Of a DNA stretch of 64,000 nucleotides, positions 9,087-19,791 are shown piece after piece. The stretch spans positions 38,956 through 102,955 of the forward strand of contig UQVX01000002.1 of NCBI GenBank assembly GCA_900544585.1. Direction: 5' to 3'. Each line of letters opens with the position of its first letter. Position 1 is the stretch's first letter. The translations under genes and the position numbers were made by a program. Below the pieces are notes generated by a model. It saw nothing but the letters and a program-made list of their open reading frames with translations, was not told the DNA's origin and did no database searches. The DNA is from an uncultured Mycoplasmataceae bacterium (GTDB taxonomy: Bacteria > Bacillota_I > Bacilli_A > Mycoplasmatales > Mycoplasmoidaceae).

Positions 9087-11531
9087 TTAGATTTTGTTTA
9101 CATCTAAATAGAATTGAACGTTTGAACCAATTGCTGCTAATTTACCATTTTTGTAAACATTGCAATAAAAGTGCATTGTTTTACCTTGTTGAGTCTTTAG
9201 TTCATATGCTTTCTTTAACAAATCAGAACTTGGTTTTAGTTCATTACTTGTTGCGCCATCAATTTTTACACCACCAAAGTTAGCTCCATTTGTTGTGTAA
9301 TATCATTGGTAAGTTGCTGATGAATCATTAGTTAAAACTGTATAACCAGCATTATGATATTCAGTTAATGGTTGGAAATTAGAATTTACATATGCCATTG
9401 TTGAGTATACTGATGTCTTGCTAATACTTACTGCACCAGATGGGTTTTCACTACTTCCACTAGTTTTTGGTTTAATATTAATACTTAAATTATCACTTTG
9501 GATTGCAGTTGTTGTACCTGATACCATTACAGCATATTGTCATGTTGTATTAGTTGTTACACCAGCAGTATCGGCAGTTTTAATTGTAAGTACAGGGTTT
9601 GTTGCACCTTCAATATTAGTTCAATGGAAACCATCTTTTGAAACCATTCATTGGTATTTAACTTTATTAGAGCTAGTTACAGTAACTGATAATTCAGCAG
9701 TGTCTACACCAGCTGTTAATTCATTTTTAGTTGATTTTAAACTTGCGATAGTGATTATTTCAGATTGTGGTTTGATTGTTAAAGTAATTAACTTACTATG
9801 AACTGCGCTTGCTGCATCTTTTCTTGGATAAACATTAACATAGAAATTTCAAGTTGTTTCTTTAGTAATATCTCTAATTTGCACATTACCAATTTCATAT
9901 GTATTTAATGTTCCGCCTTGAACTTTATTTCAAGTCTTTTGATTATCTTTACTTACATATCAATCATAAATTAAGTCTTGAGTTTTGTCTGTGCTTTCAG
10001 CATTAACAAATAATCTAGTTGAATTATTTGTTTCAACAGTGACATTCGTTGATTGACCACTAATATTAACTTTCTTAGCTTCTACTTCTGGAGCAGAAAT
10101 TGTTCCACTATTATTGCTAATAGATAAAGTTAAATTAGCACTTTGTAGAATATACTCACCTTGTGAACCTGTAACTTGTACACAATACACTCATTCTTGA
10201 CCATTAGCGTCTTTAGTTTCATTAGCAGGCACTGTGTATGTTGATTGTGTTGCACCTGGAATTGTTGTAAATTTTCCAGAATTAGTCTTATCAACTAATC
10301 ATTGATATTTTAAACCACTTGTACCAAAGTTTGACTTTGCAGAAACTGATAAAGTTGATGTTTCACCAGGTTTAATGAATGAATTACTAATTTTTAAATC
10401 AGTAATAGTTAAGTCTTCTTTGACAGGGTTAATAGTTAAGCTAAACTTTTTGCTGTGAACAGCTTGAGAAGCATCTTTTCTTGGATAAACATTACAATAA
10501 ATTTCTCATGTTGTATTAGTTTTAATGTCTTTAATGTCATCATTTGAAATTAACAAACTATTAAAACTTCCACCTTGAACCAAAACAAAGTCAGCATTTG
10601 GTTTCTTAACATATCAATCATAAACTAAGTAATCAGAACCTGAATATTGTGCACTAACAGATAAACTTGTTGCCCCATTTGTGTTTACAGTTGGATTCAA
10701 TGTTGATTGAGCAATAATTTTAACTGTTGAATTTAAGGTTGGATTGTTTGAATCAACACCTGTTTTTGGTGTGATTGTAACAATTGAAACTTCACTTTCA
10801 TTTAAGAACTTCTTTGGATTTGCTAAACTAGCATATCTACATAAATATTTTTTTACTGTCTGTTGACTAACAGTAGTTTCAGATGCTGGAATTGTATAGC
10901 TTGATTGTGTTGCACCTGAAATTGCTTGGAAACCATTATTGTCACCATTATCAACAAATCATTGGTAAACAACTGAATTTCTATCTGAGCTTACTGCTCT
11001 AGTTGATAAAGTTGTAGTTGTTCCAGATTCTAATTTTACATTAGTTTGAGGTTGGTCATATATAGTGATAAATGTTTCACTAGTTGGTTGAATAGTAACA
11101 TGAATATCTTCCACCACTAGTGTGTCAATTGTGAATCTATCTTTAATTTCACATTTGTAAGTCCAATGTGTAATTTCAGAAACATTTCTTGTTTGGCCTT
11201 CATCAAGCAAGTATGTGTTCTTTGCTCCACCTTGAACAATAGAATATCCTTTACCATTACCTTTGTCAACGTATCAATTGTAGATCAAATTAGACGTTTC
11301 ACCAGTTGTGTTAACAACCAATGTAGTCGCCTCACCTTGTTTCACAGTTACATTTTGTGAGTGGTTAACAACATCAAAACTTCCATTAAGACTAGATGTA
11401 ATACTTGTTAGTTTATTTTGACTATTTTTTTGTGTCAAAGCTCAACCAGTAACACCAGCTGCTGAAGCTACTAAAACACCTGTAGTTGCAGCTAGGATAC
11501 TTAATGTAAATTTCCTAATCGATTTTTTCAT
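9087..11531 (-). CDS. Exported protein of about seven Ig-like repeats
   Basis: The product is 814 residues and not a known enzyme. Residues about 8-30 form one hydrophobic segment after a KKSIRK start, so it is exported; there is no lipobox Cys, so it is either cleaved or membrane-anchored. The rest is about seven beta-rich modules of 95-115 residues. They alternate between two types: A (YDWYV...VQGG...NTY...TTW...NVYPRKDA...AVHSK) and B (YQWxV...IxGATxxxYTI...W.Y.V). The A-B pair repeats with a period near 219 residues. The central YxW Trp, equivalent to the buried Ig Trp, is encoded by UGA in most modules. Likely an adhesin or surface decoy; function unproven. Confidence 0.8.
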
Positions 11532-11623
11532 ACTTTTTCTCCTTTTATTTAAAAAAAATATATTTGTTTTGTTTGGTAATCATAGTTTTGAAATTCAAAA
11601 TAGCTAACATTTCTATTGTAATA

Positions 11624-12511
11624 TTATTTTGACTTTTTAGAAAGAAAATTATTTTTATTATCTTTGAAATATGATTTTGCTGCTAATATTTGTTGTTTAA
11701 TACCTAATACCAATGCATCTAAATTTGGGTATTTTTTTACATTACCAATTTTTTTATAAAAAATTACTTTTAATTCTTGGCCATAAAATTCTGGGCCATC
11801 ATAATCAATTAAATGAGTTTCAAATTGTTTACATGTAATTCCTGCAATAGTTTTAGGTACACCAATAAAAGTCACTGCTTGATAACTAGTATTATTCAAT
11901 TCTGCTTTTGTGATGTAAACTCCATCACTAGGTGTAATCTTGGTTGTGTTGTAAATAAAATTAGCTGTCCTAAAACCTAATTTTCTTCCTAACATTTGCC
12001 CTTCAACTACTGTTGATGTGTAGTAATAAGGTTGCAACAAACATTGGTTGGCTGATTCAATATCATCTTGTTCAATCATTTTTTTAATATTAGTTGTTGA
12101 TACATTATCATTGCGAGCGATGATGTTAACATTAAAAAATTGGTTTAAGAAATTTACATCTTGTTGATCATTACCAAATTTAAAATCATCCCCAACAATA
12201 ATTTGGTTAAAATTTCATTTTTTCAAAAAATTTTCAATAAATGTAATTGCATTCATATTAATTTTTTGTAAATCTAGAATAATAACATTATTGGGATGGT
12301 AGGTCTGGCTTATTTCTTTAATTCTTTCTTGTAAACTATAAATTGGTTTTTGATTTTTCTTAAGAAAATTAAAAGTTAATACAGTTGTGTTACCTTTTAA
12401 ATTTTTAAATAATTTTGCATGCCCAATATGTAAGCCGTCAAAAAAACCAATAACTAGATTGTCTGTTGATAAATTAATATTATCATCATAACTATTAATG
12501 TAATAAACCAT
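11624..12511 (-). CDS. ribF: Bifunctional riboflavin kinase/FAD synthetase RibF
   Basis: RibF turns imported riboflavin into FMN and FAD. The product is 295 residues. The N-terminal nucleotidyltransferase domain has IGFFDGLHIGHAKLF (HIGH-like motif), and the C-terminal kinase domain has LGRKLGFRTAN, the family GRxLGFPTAN signature. One UGA-Trp joins the two halves. It overlaps the truB stop by 17 bases, the common truB-ribF arrangement. Confidence 0.93.
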
Positions 12512-13148
12512 TTAAATCCTTTATTTCTAACGCGTCATCTAATTTATAGTTGCCAATTTTTGTTCTTATTAAATTTGCTAATGTGGCAAAATTATTAAGT
12601 TTTATCCCTAAATCATAAGCAAAACTACGGACATAGAAACCTTTGCTGACATCTATTTTAATAATGAGTTGATTATTTGAATAATCAATAACTTCATAGT
12701 TGCATAACTTAACTAGTTTAGGTTCTAATGCAAAATCAATATTTTTTCTAGCTAATTCATAAGCTTTCTTACCATTAACTTTAATGGCACTATATTTGGG
12801 AGGTAATTGGTAATAATCACAATTCAAAAATGTGTCTAGTGCATTTTTGATAGCAACCAAATCTAGGGTCATAGGTTGGTAATTGACGACATCGCCTTCA
12901 CTGTCATATGTAGTAGTCGAGTAATTAAAATGGATGGTGGCAAGATAAGTTTTATTGTCTGAAAGCAATGAATTTAATTGCTTTGTTCCTTCATTTAAAC
13001 CTAAAATTAATAACCCAGTGGCTAATGGGTCTAATGTGCCAGCGTGCCCAATCTTTTTTAAGTTTAGGATATTTTTAACTTTTTTAACCACATCATTTGA
13101 TGTTCAGTGTTTAGGTTTATTAATAAGTAAAAGATTATTGTTTTCCAT
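12495..13148 (-). CDS. truB: tRNA pseudouridine-55 synthase TruB
   Basis: TruB makes pseudouridine 55 in the T-loop of tRNAs. The product is 217 residues, short because the C-terminal PUA domain is missing. The catalytic block GHAGTLDPLATGLL with the active Asp is intact, as are the KYSAIKVNGKKAYELAR and GFYVRSFAYDLG motifs. The true start is ATG 13148: a UGA-Trp early in the gene (NKPKHWTSNDVV) hides the first 19 codons in the standard code. It overlaps the upstream nuclease-like gene by 14 bases. Confidence 0.93.
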
Positions 13149-14112
13149 AACAAATAATTTCATCTTCCACAAACTTAATTAATTTTGGATCAATGTCCTT
13201 TGTATTAATGTATCATGCATAGTTTAATCTTGGATTGAAAAAACCAATTTTACTAATATTTTGGTAACACGATTGTTTGCTATGCAGCCCCATAATTCAA
13301 TACATGAGAATTTGCAGGGTATCTTTACTAGAAGGTTTCTTTATAGAAACTTTTAAATCCCATAATCCATTTGGGGTTAAAAAATCTGCATCACCACAAG
13401 AAACTACCTTACTATAACCGCCAGTTGTTGGCGAATTAGAATTTACATCATTAAAAGTAATGGTATGCTTGATTATTTTTCCTTCGCTAGCAAAAAAATT
13501 CAATGAATTAACAACCATTATCCGAATGTTTTCAAGTGTTTCATTATTTATGTTTTCAATCAATTTTCAAGTTTTAAAATAACCACCAGCTCTATATCAT
13601 GCATCATATTGCGCTAGTCTACAAGCATTAAATATAGAATTATCATCTAAGCCTTGGACATTCTTTAAAAATTTATTAAAAAGTTTAAGAGTCTTATCTT
13701 TAGTTAATAATTTAATGATGCTATTAAAGAATAATGCAAAGACATTTTTAGATTTTTGTTTTGTCATCAAGGCAAGAAATTGTTGATCACTAATGAAATT
13801 GATATTACCTAATTTATCAATCTTAATATCACCGTTATTCTCTCATTCATTTTTGAACTTTGCTCCTCGCAATGAAATAGAAAAGGCTGTTTTAGAATCA
13901 TTATCAGACATATAACGAGTTAAATAATCAACGGCTAAGCCCACAATACTAGCATCTACATTCTCACAGTTTCTATCAAATAATCCTTTTTTATCCACAA
14001 ATGTTTTTTCCTGAAACATTTTTAGTGGTAAATAACCATATCTAGGTTGTTTTAGATGTTTTAGATTTGGATCTCTTTGGATAGCATTGATTCTGGAAGT
14101 GACTGAATACAT
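13135..14112 (-). CDS. Predicted PD-(D/E)XK nuclease-like protein
   Basis: The product is 325 residues and I do not recognise a named family. The C-terminal half shows a layout like RecB/Cas4-type nucleases: CGDADFLT (D241 or D243), then LWDLKVS (D252-x-K254), then LQILMYW (Q267xxxY271), then a strand-like KIGFFNPRLNYAWYI. The N-terminal half (1-180) is mostly polar and helical, with an early cluster RINAIQRDPN. The nuclease call is inference from motif spacing. It is the first gene of the nuclease-truB-ribF overlapping run and is divergent from the small gene at 14180. Confidence 0.55.
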
Positions 14113-14164
14113 ATTGATGTTAGAAATTTTATCTACAATATTAATTCTAAATTAATCCATCTAA

Positions 14165-14170
14165 TATAAT
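14165..14170 (+). promoter_or_regulatory. -10 box of a leaderless small gene
   Basis: A perfect TATAAT ends 9 bases before the ATG at 14180, with no ribosome site between. This is the clearest leaderless arrangement in the window. Confidence 0.5.
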
Positions 14171-14179
14171 TAATACATC

Positions 14180-14512
14180 ATGGCTAAGATTAATAAAAAT
14201 AGAAGATCACATTTAAAAAAAGATCATCTTAATTGAAATAAAAACAAACCATTAGGGATTAATCATTTAAGTGTTTTGTTTGATAATGCAAGTACTACTA
14301 TGTGGTACATTATCGCAAGAAAAAAAATTTTTATTGTTAATGTTTTTTGTTGAATTAATAAAAAAGAACACCTAAGATTGCAAAAAGAAATTTTTATTAA
14401 TAACTTTAATCAATACTATAACTTTGAATACAACTTTGTTTATGAAAATGATGAATTTAATCAAGTTTACAATACCAAGATGACAGTTTTTAAAATCTTT
14501 AAACCATATTAA
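14180..14512 (+). CDS. Small basic protein of unknown function
   Basis: This is an open frame of 110 codons once two UGA codons are read as Trp. The product begins with a strongly basic stretch (MAKINKNRRSHLKK), has a middle beta-like region with WYIIARKKIFIVNVFCW, and ends rich in Asn, Phe and Tyr. There is no signal peptide and no recognised domain. Support is the promoter placed directly ahead of it, an ordinary AT codon bias, and a snug fit between divergent and downstream genes. I do not recognise it. Confidence 0.6.
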
Positions 14513-14608
14513 CTTTGTTAAATAATTCTTATTTCATTAAAATATATAGTGTTTAAGTAACAACACAGTTGATATTTTGTTAATAATATGCATGATTTTA
14601 GAGGGTTT

Positions 14609-15448
14609 ATGAACAAAAAATTAGTTTTTTTTGATGTAGATGGGACATTGCTTAATGACCAAAAAACTATAAATGAATCAACTATTAAAGCAATTAGTGA
14701 ATTAAAAGATAAAGGGTTTATTTTTTGTATTGCGACTGGTAGAGGATTGACTGAAGGGATTATTGAAATTGCAAGAATCGCTGGATTAAATGGATATTTG
14801 GTTCTTGGTAATGGTAACTATGTTTGAGATTTGAATAATGAATCATTATCATTAATTGGTATGCCACTTGCAAGCCAAGTAATTAATGATTTCTATAATT
14901 CAGCAGTCAAATCTAAAAGACAATTAAACTTGTTTTTTGATGATGCCACAATCAAAAACTATTACTTCGGTGAGAGTGTAAATATAGATATTCAAGACCC
15001 AAACTTTTACGTTGCAGGGCCATCAATTTATAATTACTCTAATGTTGATGAAGTTACTGAGGATTTGAAAAAACCAATTGTCCATGTTAGTCTAAAAGCT
15101 GAACAAGAAATAATTAAACAATATTATCCTAAATTAAAAAAATGAGAAAATGATAAGTTGGCACAAGTTTCTAATGTTTTAAATGTTTATGTTGAAGCAG
15201 AATCATATGGAATCTCTAAATGAAGTGGTGTTCAATATGTCCAAAAAAAATTAAATATCTCTAATGAAAATACATATGCAATTGGTGATTCTAAAAATGA
15301 TAAAATCTTATTAACCAATGTTGGTAATTCTATTTGTATGGAAAATGGCGATCCAGAAATGAAAAAAATTGCCAAAATTACAATTGGTAACAACAATACA
15401 GACTCAATTGCAAATTACTTATACACATTAATTGAAAATGAAAAATAA
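14609..15448 (+). CDS. Cof-type HAD-IIB sugar-phosphatase
   Basis: This is a HAD-superfamily hydrolase, most likely acting on small phosphorylated sugars or cofactors. The product is 279 residues. Motif I is FFDVDGTLL, motif II is CIATGR, and motif IV is AIGDSKNDKILL; the cap between about 85 and 190 is the IIB type. ATG 14609 follows a GAGGG only 3 bases away; the in-frame ATG at 14588 is possible but adds residues before the usual start. rpe begins inside its last 11 bases. Confidence 0.88.
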
Positions 15449-16112
15449 TCAACAAATTGTTCCAAGTTTATTATCATTTAATAAAAATGATTGGGATTAC
15501 TACTTCATTCTATTTCAACATGCTAACTTAGAGTACATTCATTTTGATGTAATGGATAAAGACTATGTTGGTAATACTGCGTACAATGAAAAAGATTTCC
15601 ATAAATTTATTCATATTCACAATAATTTAAAAGCACATGTGCATTTAATGGTGATGGACCCATTAAATGAAGTAGAAAAATATTTCCACAAGAAAACTGA
15701 TGCTATATGTTTTCATTTTGATGTTTATGAAAACCAAGAAATGGTTTTTGAATGTTTAGAAAAAATAAAAAAAGCAGGCATAAAAGCAGGCATTGCAATT
15801 AATCCTAATTTTGCAATTTGGGATTATGAACAATACTTACAAGCTTGTGATTTTATTACATTGATGGGTGTATTTCCAGGTAAAGCAGGACAAAAATTTG
15901 AAATCAGTTGCCTGCAAAATTTAAAAGAATTAAAAGAGTGATCACAAAAAAATCATAAAGAATTTCTAATTGAAATTGATGGCGGAATGAACTTTGATAC
16001 TATTCCCTTAGTGTTAAAAGATAGTCAATATTTAGTAAGTGGCTCATTCTTAGCTAAAAACATTAACAAATTACAAGAAATTACAACCTGAATGGAAAAT
16101 TTAGAAGTTTAA
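15438..16112 (+). CDS. rpe: Ribulose-phosphate 3-epimerase
   Basis: Rpe interconverts ribulose-5-P and xylulose-5-P in the non-oxidative pentose pathway. The product is 224 residues. The metal ligands are visible as HFDVMD, HLMVMDP and IDGGMN, and the phosphate loop as GVFPGKAGQKF. The sequence is more divergent than typical Rpe (VFPG for VNPG), so a related hexulose-phosphate epimerase cannot be excluded. It is coupled to the upstream phosphatase, and its stop overlaps the convergent rnhC stop. Confidence 0.85.
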
Positions 16113-17047
16113 TTATTAAGTTTGGTAATAATTTTTTGGGTGTTAGAAAAGTGTAATTTGACATAATAGTTTAACACTCTATTAATTTCTTCAGTATTAC
16201 CATGACATTGATTTATTAATTGAAAGCTAGCGTTTTCAATTTTATTGTTTCATGCGCCTAATGGCAACTGAATTTGGGCTTGTAGCGATAATTGTTTTAT
16301 TTGTTCTAAATAGAAATAACGAGCGATAATTGATGCACAGGCAACTGCTAAATATTTTGTTTCAGCATGTGTGCAAAAAGTAAAACGTAGTTTATTATTA
16401 GTGATTTGTGCTTGATTTAAATATGCATGGAATTTAGCACTTGAAACATATTGATCAATAATAATTTCGTCAATCACTTTGTTTTGTGATTTTAGCTTGT
16501 CAACTAATTTATTAATGGCAGTATAGTGCCCAATGGTTTTAATAACATGGCTATTGTGATATAGTTCAATCAAATGATTATATTCAATCGGGAAAATGTT
16601 GTAAATTTCATATGGCACAATAGCAATTAACTTCATAGCTAAATCACAAATTGTGGTGTCATCCAATAATTTTGAATCTTTGATGTTCAAATCATTTATC
16701 TTAGCAACAAGCTTGTCATCTAAAAAAACTGCGCAAACACATAAACCACCAAAATAATCACCAACACCAACTTCATCTGAACCGATAATATTGGTCTGTT
16801 GAATTTTTGGATTCATCAAGGCAAGATTAGGTAAATAAGAAGCAAAAAATGCTTCTATTACTTGTTTTGTTTCATTACCTTGAATTAAACATTTCTGGGT
16901 TCTATAAATTGTTATTTTTGTTTTTTTATATTCTAATAAATACTCAATATAGTTGTTCTTGATTGGTAAATACTTGACTAAATTACTATTTAAAATTTGT
17001 TTTTTTTCTTGTGGAGTAATTAAGAAGCTAAATGTGTTTAAACTCAT
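16109..17047 (-). CDS. rnhC: Ribonuclease HIII
   Basis: RNase HIII removes RNA from RNA/DNA hybrids. The product is 312 residues, right for the HIII type. It carries an N-terminal TBP-like substrate domain (about 1-85) and then the catalytic domain starting GSDEVGVGDYFGG, whose DEVGxGDYFG signature separates HIII from HII. DSKLLDD and the later IIDQY region supply further acidic residues. One UGA-Trp lies near the C-terminus. Stop codons of rnhC and rpe overlap on opposite strands. Confidence 0.93.
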
Positions 17048-17060
17048 ATATACTTAAGAT

Positions 17061-17066
17061 TATACT
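17061..17066 (+). promoter_or_regulatory. -10 box of acpS
   Basis: TATACT lies 21 bases before the acpS ATG, with an AAGGA ribosome site between at 17075-17079. It sits in the divergent rnhC/acpS gap. Confidence 0.5.
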
Positions 17067-17087
17067 TAGAATCTAAGGATAATAACG

Positions 17088-17441
17088 ATGTTCAAAATGA
17101 ATGGATTAGGAATTGATATTGTTGACTTGAGTCGTCATGAATTTGATGATAGACAGTTTGCCAAACGTTACATGACAAAGTTAGAATATGAAAATTTTTT
17201 ATGTTGTGAATCTAAACAAGCCCAACGTAATTATATGGGGTGTATTTGGTCATTAAAAGAAGCAATTATTAAAGCCATTAATCATGAATATTTATTTAGT
17301 GAAATTGAAATTATATTAACTAAAGAGGCTCCAATGTGTCAACTTAAAAACCACACCTTATTTTTATCAGTTAGTTTTGAAAAAACATTAGTTGTGGCAA
17401 TTGCAATTGGTTTTAAAAGTTCTAATGGGAATGAATTGTAA
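17088..17441 (+). CDS. acpS: Holo-acyl-carrier-protein synthase
   Basis: AcpS moves 4'-phosphopantetheine from CoA onto acyl carrier protein. The product is 117 residues, normal for the trimeric AcpS. The motifs GLGIDIVDLSR (Asp binds Mg) and WSLKEAIIKA (Glu ligand) are intact. ATG 17088 has AAGGA 8 bases upstream. With plsX and the fakA-like gene this fits acyl-ACP or acyl-phosphate lipid synthesis; the ACP gene itself is not in the window. Its last 20 bases overlap the convergent ZIP gene. Confidence 0.93.
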   Translation: MFKMNGLGIDIVDLSRHEFDDRQFAKRYMTKLEYENFLCCESKQAQRNYMGCIWSLKEAIIKAINHEYLFSEIEIILTKEAPMCQLKNHTLFLSVSFEKTLVVAIAIGFKSSNGNEL

Positions 17442-18318
17442 TTAATAATGTTGCTAGTGTAATACCAATACCTAACCAGCTAGTGGTGTAAATTCATTGT
17501 TTAATAGAGGCGTTGCGATAGTGAATAAACTCAGGAATAATTTCTAAAATACCAGCCAATGTCATTAAAGAACCACTAATAGAATAAAGTAAAGGCATTA
17601 GTCATCAAATTGATTCAATGACATTAATTAAAAATCCCCCTAGAATAGTAAAAGGTATCATTAAAGCAAGAATGCCAGTAGTGATTAAAAATGACTTAAA
17701 ACGTTGATTATTTTGAATATCTAATTGAATTAGATAAATAATGATTGATGTTGGTATTAAGTGAATGACAAACACAATAATCATACCCCAATTGTCAAAT
17801 TGGGCTATCGCATTATTAGCAGTGTTTGCCATAAAACCTAATACTATCCCATCCACTAAACGATGCCCTAAAAGCAAGATGATTGGTAATCATTTATTAG
17901 TTTTATTGTCAATATCAGAAGCGTTGTATAAAAAATCTGCATGATTGTGGTCATGGTGGTGAACATGAAAATCACCTTTTTTGCTATTGGAAATAGTAAA
18001 AATATAACGACTTAAAATTACAATTAAAACACCAATGATGCCGCCACCAACAACAACTCCCACCACCTTAAGTGTGTCTATTACACTTAAAGCACCATGG
18101 CTAGTAGTACTAAATTGTTCTTTGGCATGATTTATTGCCTCAGCAATGAATCCGACTGTCCCTAAAATAATAATTAATCCTGCAGTGAAGGCATACAAAT
18201 AAGTTTGGACATTTTTGTTAATCTTAATTTTGAATAATGATAAAATGCCAACACACAAGGTTGGTACACCTATTCCTAGAGCTAATAAAATTAAAATATT
18301 AATGAATGTATTTAACAT
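17422..18318 (-). CDS. ZIP-family divalent metal transporter
   Basis: The product is 298 residues with about eight hydrophobic segments. A His-rich cytoplasmic loop (HVHHHDHNHADF, about 117-128) is typical of ZIP metal-binding loops. The later segment has HRLVDGIVLGF (about 150), matching the ZIP HNxxEGLAVG-like metal path with Asp in place of Glu. Likely imports zinc or a similar ion across the plasma membrane; the metal is inference. It begins 17 bases after nusG and ends the permease-rpmG-secE-nusG-ZIP run. Two UGA-Trp codons lie late in the gene. Confidence 0.82.
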
Positions 18319-18335
18319 TAATTTGTAACCTAAAC

Positions 18336-19082
18336 TTAATCACTTAATTTTTCTAAATTTGCATAACTCACTTCCGCTTGTGATAAACGGTTAAAGATTT
18401 CTACTTCAACAATAGCAATCCCTTTAGCATCATTTTTGTTAATTACATAACCAACCTGACCAGCCATATCACCAGCAGTAATTTTTACTTGGTCATTAAC
18501 ATCAAAATCCGCACTATAGACAACAGTCTCAATTACAACTGCATCATCAGCTTTATAAATATCATTAGCATCATTTGCCAATTGGTTTTCATTAATGACA
18601 TCTTCTAGTTTATATTGATCAAAATTTAAAATTCTATCTATCTCATCATCACTAACTGGAATTGGTTTAGCACTCTTTCCAGATGAACCAATAATTCCTG
18701 TTACTAATTGAGTATTACGGATGATAAATCAAATATCATCATCCATAAACATTTTGATAAAAATGTAACCATTAAACTTATTTTTTTCTTCAGTTTTAAT
18801 TAACTGATAATAAGTTTTGCCATTTTTTTCAATTGTTTTTCATTCACCATTTTTTAATTTATTGCCAACATTGCTAGGTGCATTATCAGCACTAAATTCT
18901 TCAATGGTAACAACTTTTTCTTTAATAATTCTAATGTCAGCTACTTTATCAGCATAACCATAAGAAGTGATTTTACCCTTCAAATTTTTGACTACAGATT
19001 CTTCATTACCACTAATTGCAGTAATAATATATCACTTTGGTGTATTTACATAATCATTTGCAGAAATTGATGCTTTTTTCAT
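18336..19082 (-). CDS. nusG: Transcription antitermination factor NusG
   Basis: NusG binds RNA polymerase and modulates pausing and termination. The product is 248 residues, longer than the usual 180. The NGN domain starts KWYIITAISGNEESV, is interrupted by an insertion around residues 45-95, and resumes with FNGYIFIKMFM and TGIIGSSGKSAKPIPVS. The C-terminal KOW motif is VNDQVKITAGDMAGQVGYV. Several UGA codons split it in the standard code. It follows secE by 15 bases, the classic secE-nusG order. Confidence 0.93.
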
Positions 19083-19097
19083 AAACTAATTTGGCCT

Positions 19098-19634
19098 TTA
19101 TAAAATACTAAAAATTAAATCAATAATAAAGAAAATAATTGCTAAGAAAATAGTAATACTTACCACAACAATTAAATTGGCAATCACAGTCTTTTTAGTA
19201 GACCATCTAATTCTACTAAATTCTTTCCCCATCCCAAAAAATCATCGCTTGATTTTAAAGGGAACTGTTTCATAAGTTTCACTATAAATTTGTTTTTCTA
19301 ATTTAAGTTGCTCATGGTGTTTTTTAATAACCTCATGGCGTTTGAATCTAACATTTTTATATGCTGTTCAAAACTCTTGATAGGTTGAATAAGAAGAACG
19401 TTTAGTTTTAACAAATTCTTGGTTTAATTCTCTAGTGCGTTTTTTCAGTAATTTTAGTTTCAATCTATCAATGACTATTTTGTCATAGTCATTTTGTTGT
19501 TTTTCTAAAGCTTGTTTTTGTTTTTCATAAGCTAGGTTGCCAGGATTATTTTGTTCGGGATTATTGTATTTACTTAATAAATCCTTAACTTTTCGTTGAT
19601 TAACAATTCTTCTACGTTTTACTTTATCTTTCAT
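19098..19634 (-). CDS. secE: Preprotein translocase subunit SecE, long form
   Basis: SecE is the small clamp of the SecYEG export channel. The product is 178 residues. The C-terminal 60 residues hold the family helix and a single membrane segment (KEFSRIRWSTKKTVIANLIVV region, then a hydrophobic tail). The N-terminal 110 residues are highly charged, Lys/Gln-rich and predicted coiled coil, much longer than in most bacteria. The identity rests on the RIRWSTKK motif and its place between rpmG and nusG. Confidence 0.85.
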
Positions 19635-19636
19635 TG

Positions 19637-19783
19637 TTATCTAGTTTCCTTGTGGATTGAATACCTATTACAATGTGGACAATATTTTTTAAGCTCTAGA
19701 CGATTTTGTGAATATTGGTTTTTGGAAGTATGGTAATTTCTGGCTAAACAATCTTCACAAACTAAAATTACTTTCTTACCCAT
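19637..19783 (-). CDS. rpmG: Ribosomal protein L33, copy 1
   Basis: This is a 48-residue large-subunit protein. It has two zinc-binding pairs, CEDC and CPHC, so it is the zinc-containing form. The surrounding residues (MGKKVILVCEDCLARNYHT, KKYCPHCNRYSIHKETR) fit L33. The order rpmG-secE-nusG is conserved in many bacteria. Spacing is 2 bases to secE and 8 bases from the permease stop. A second L33 gene lies at 50840-51004. Confidence 0.92.
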   Translation of the reverse strand: MGKKVILVCEDCLARNYHTSKNQYSQNRLELKKYCPHCNRYSIHKETR

Positions 19784-19791
19784 AATTTTAA

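Noticed and set aside
9418..9801. 127-codon plus-strand frame opposite the Ig-repeat gene
   Set aside because: Hydrophobic by chance from the complementary Thr/Asn/Ser codons; no start signal.
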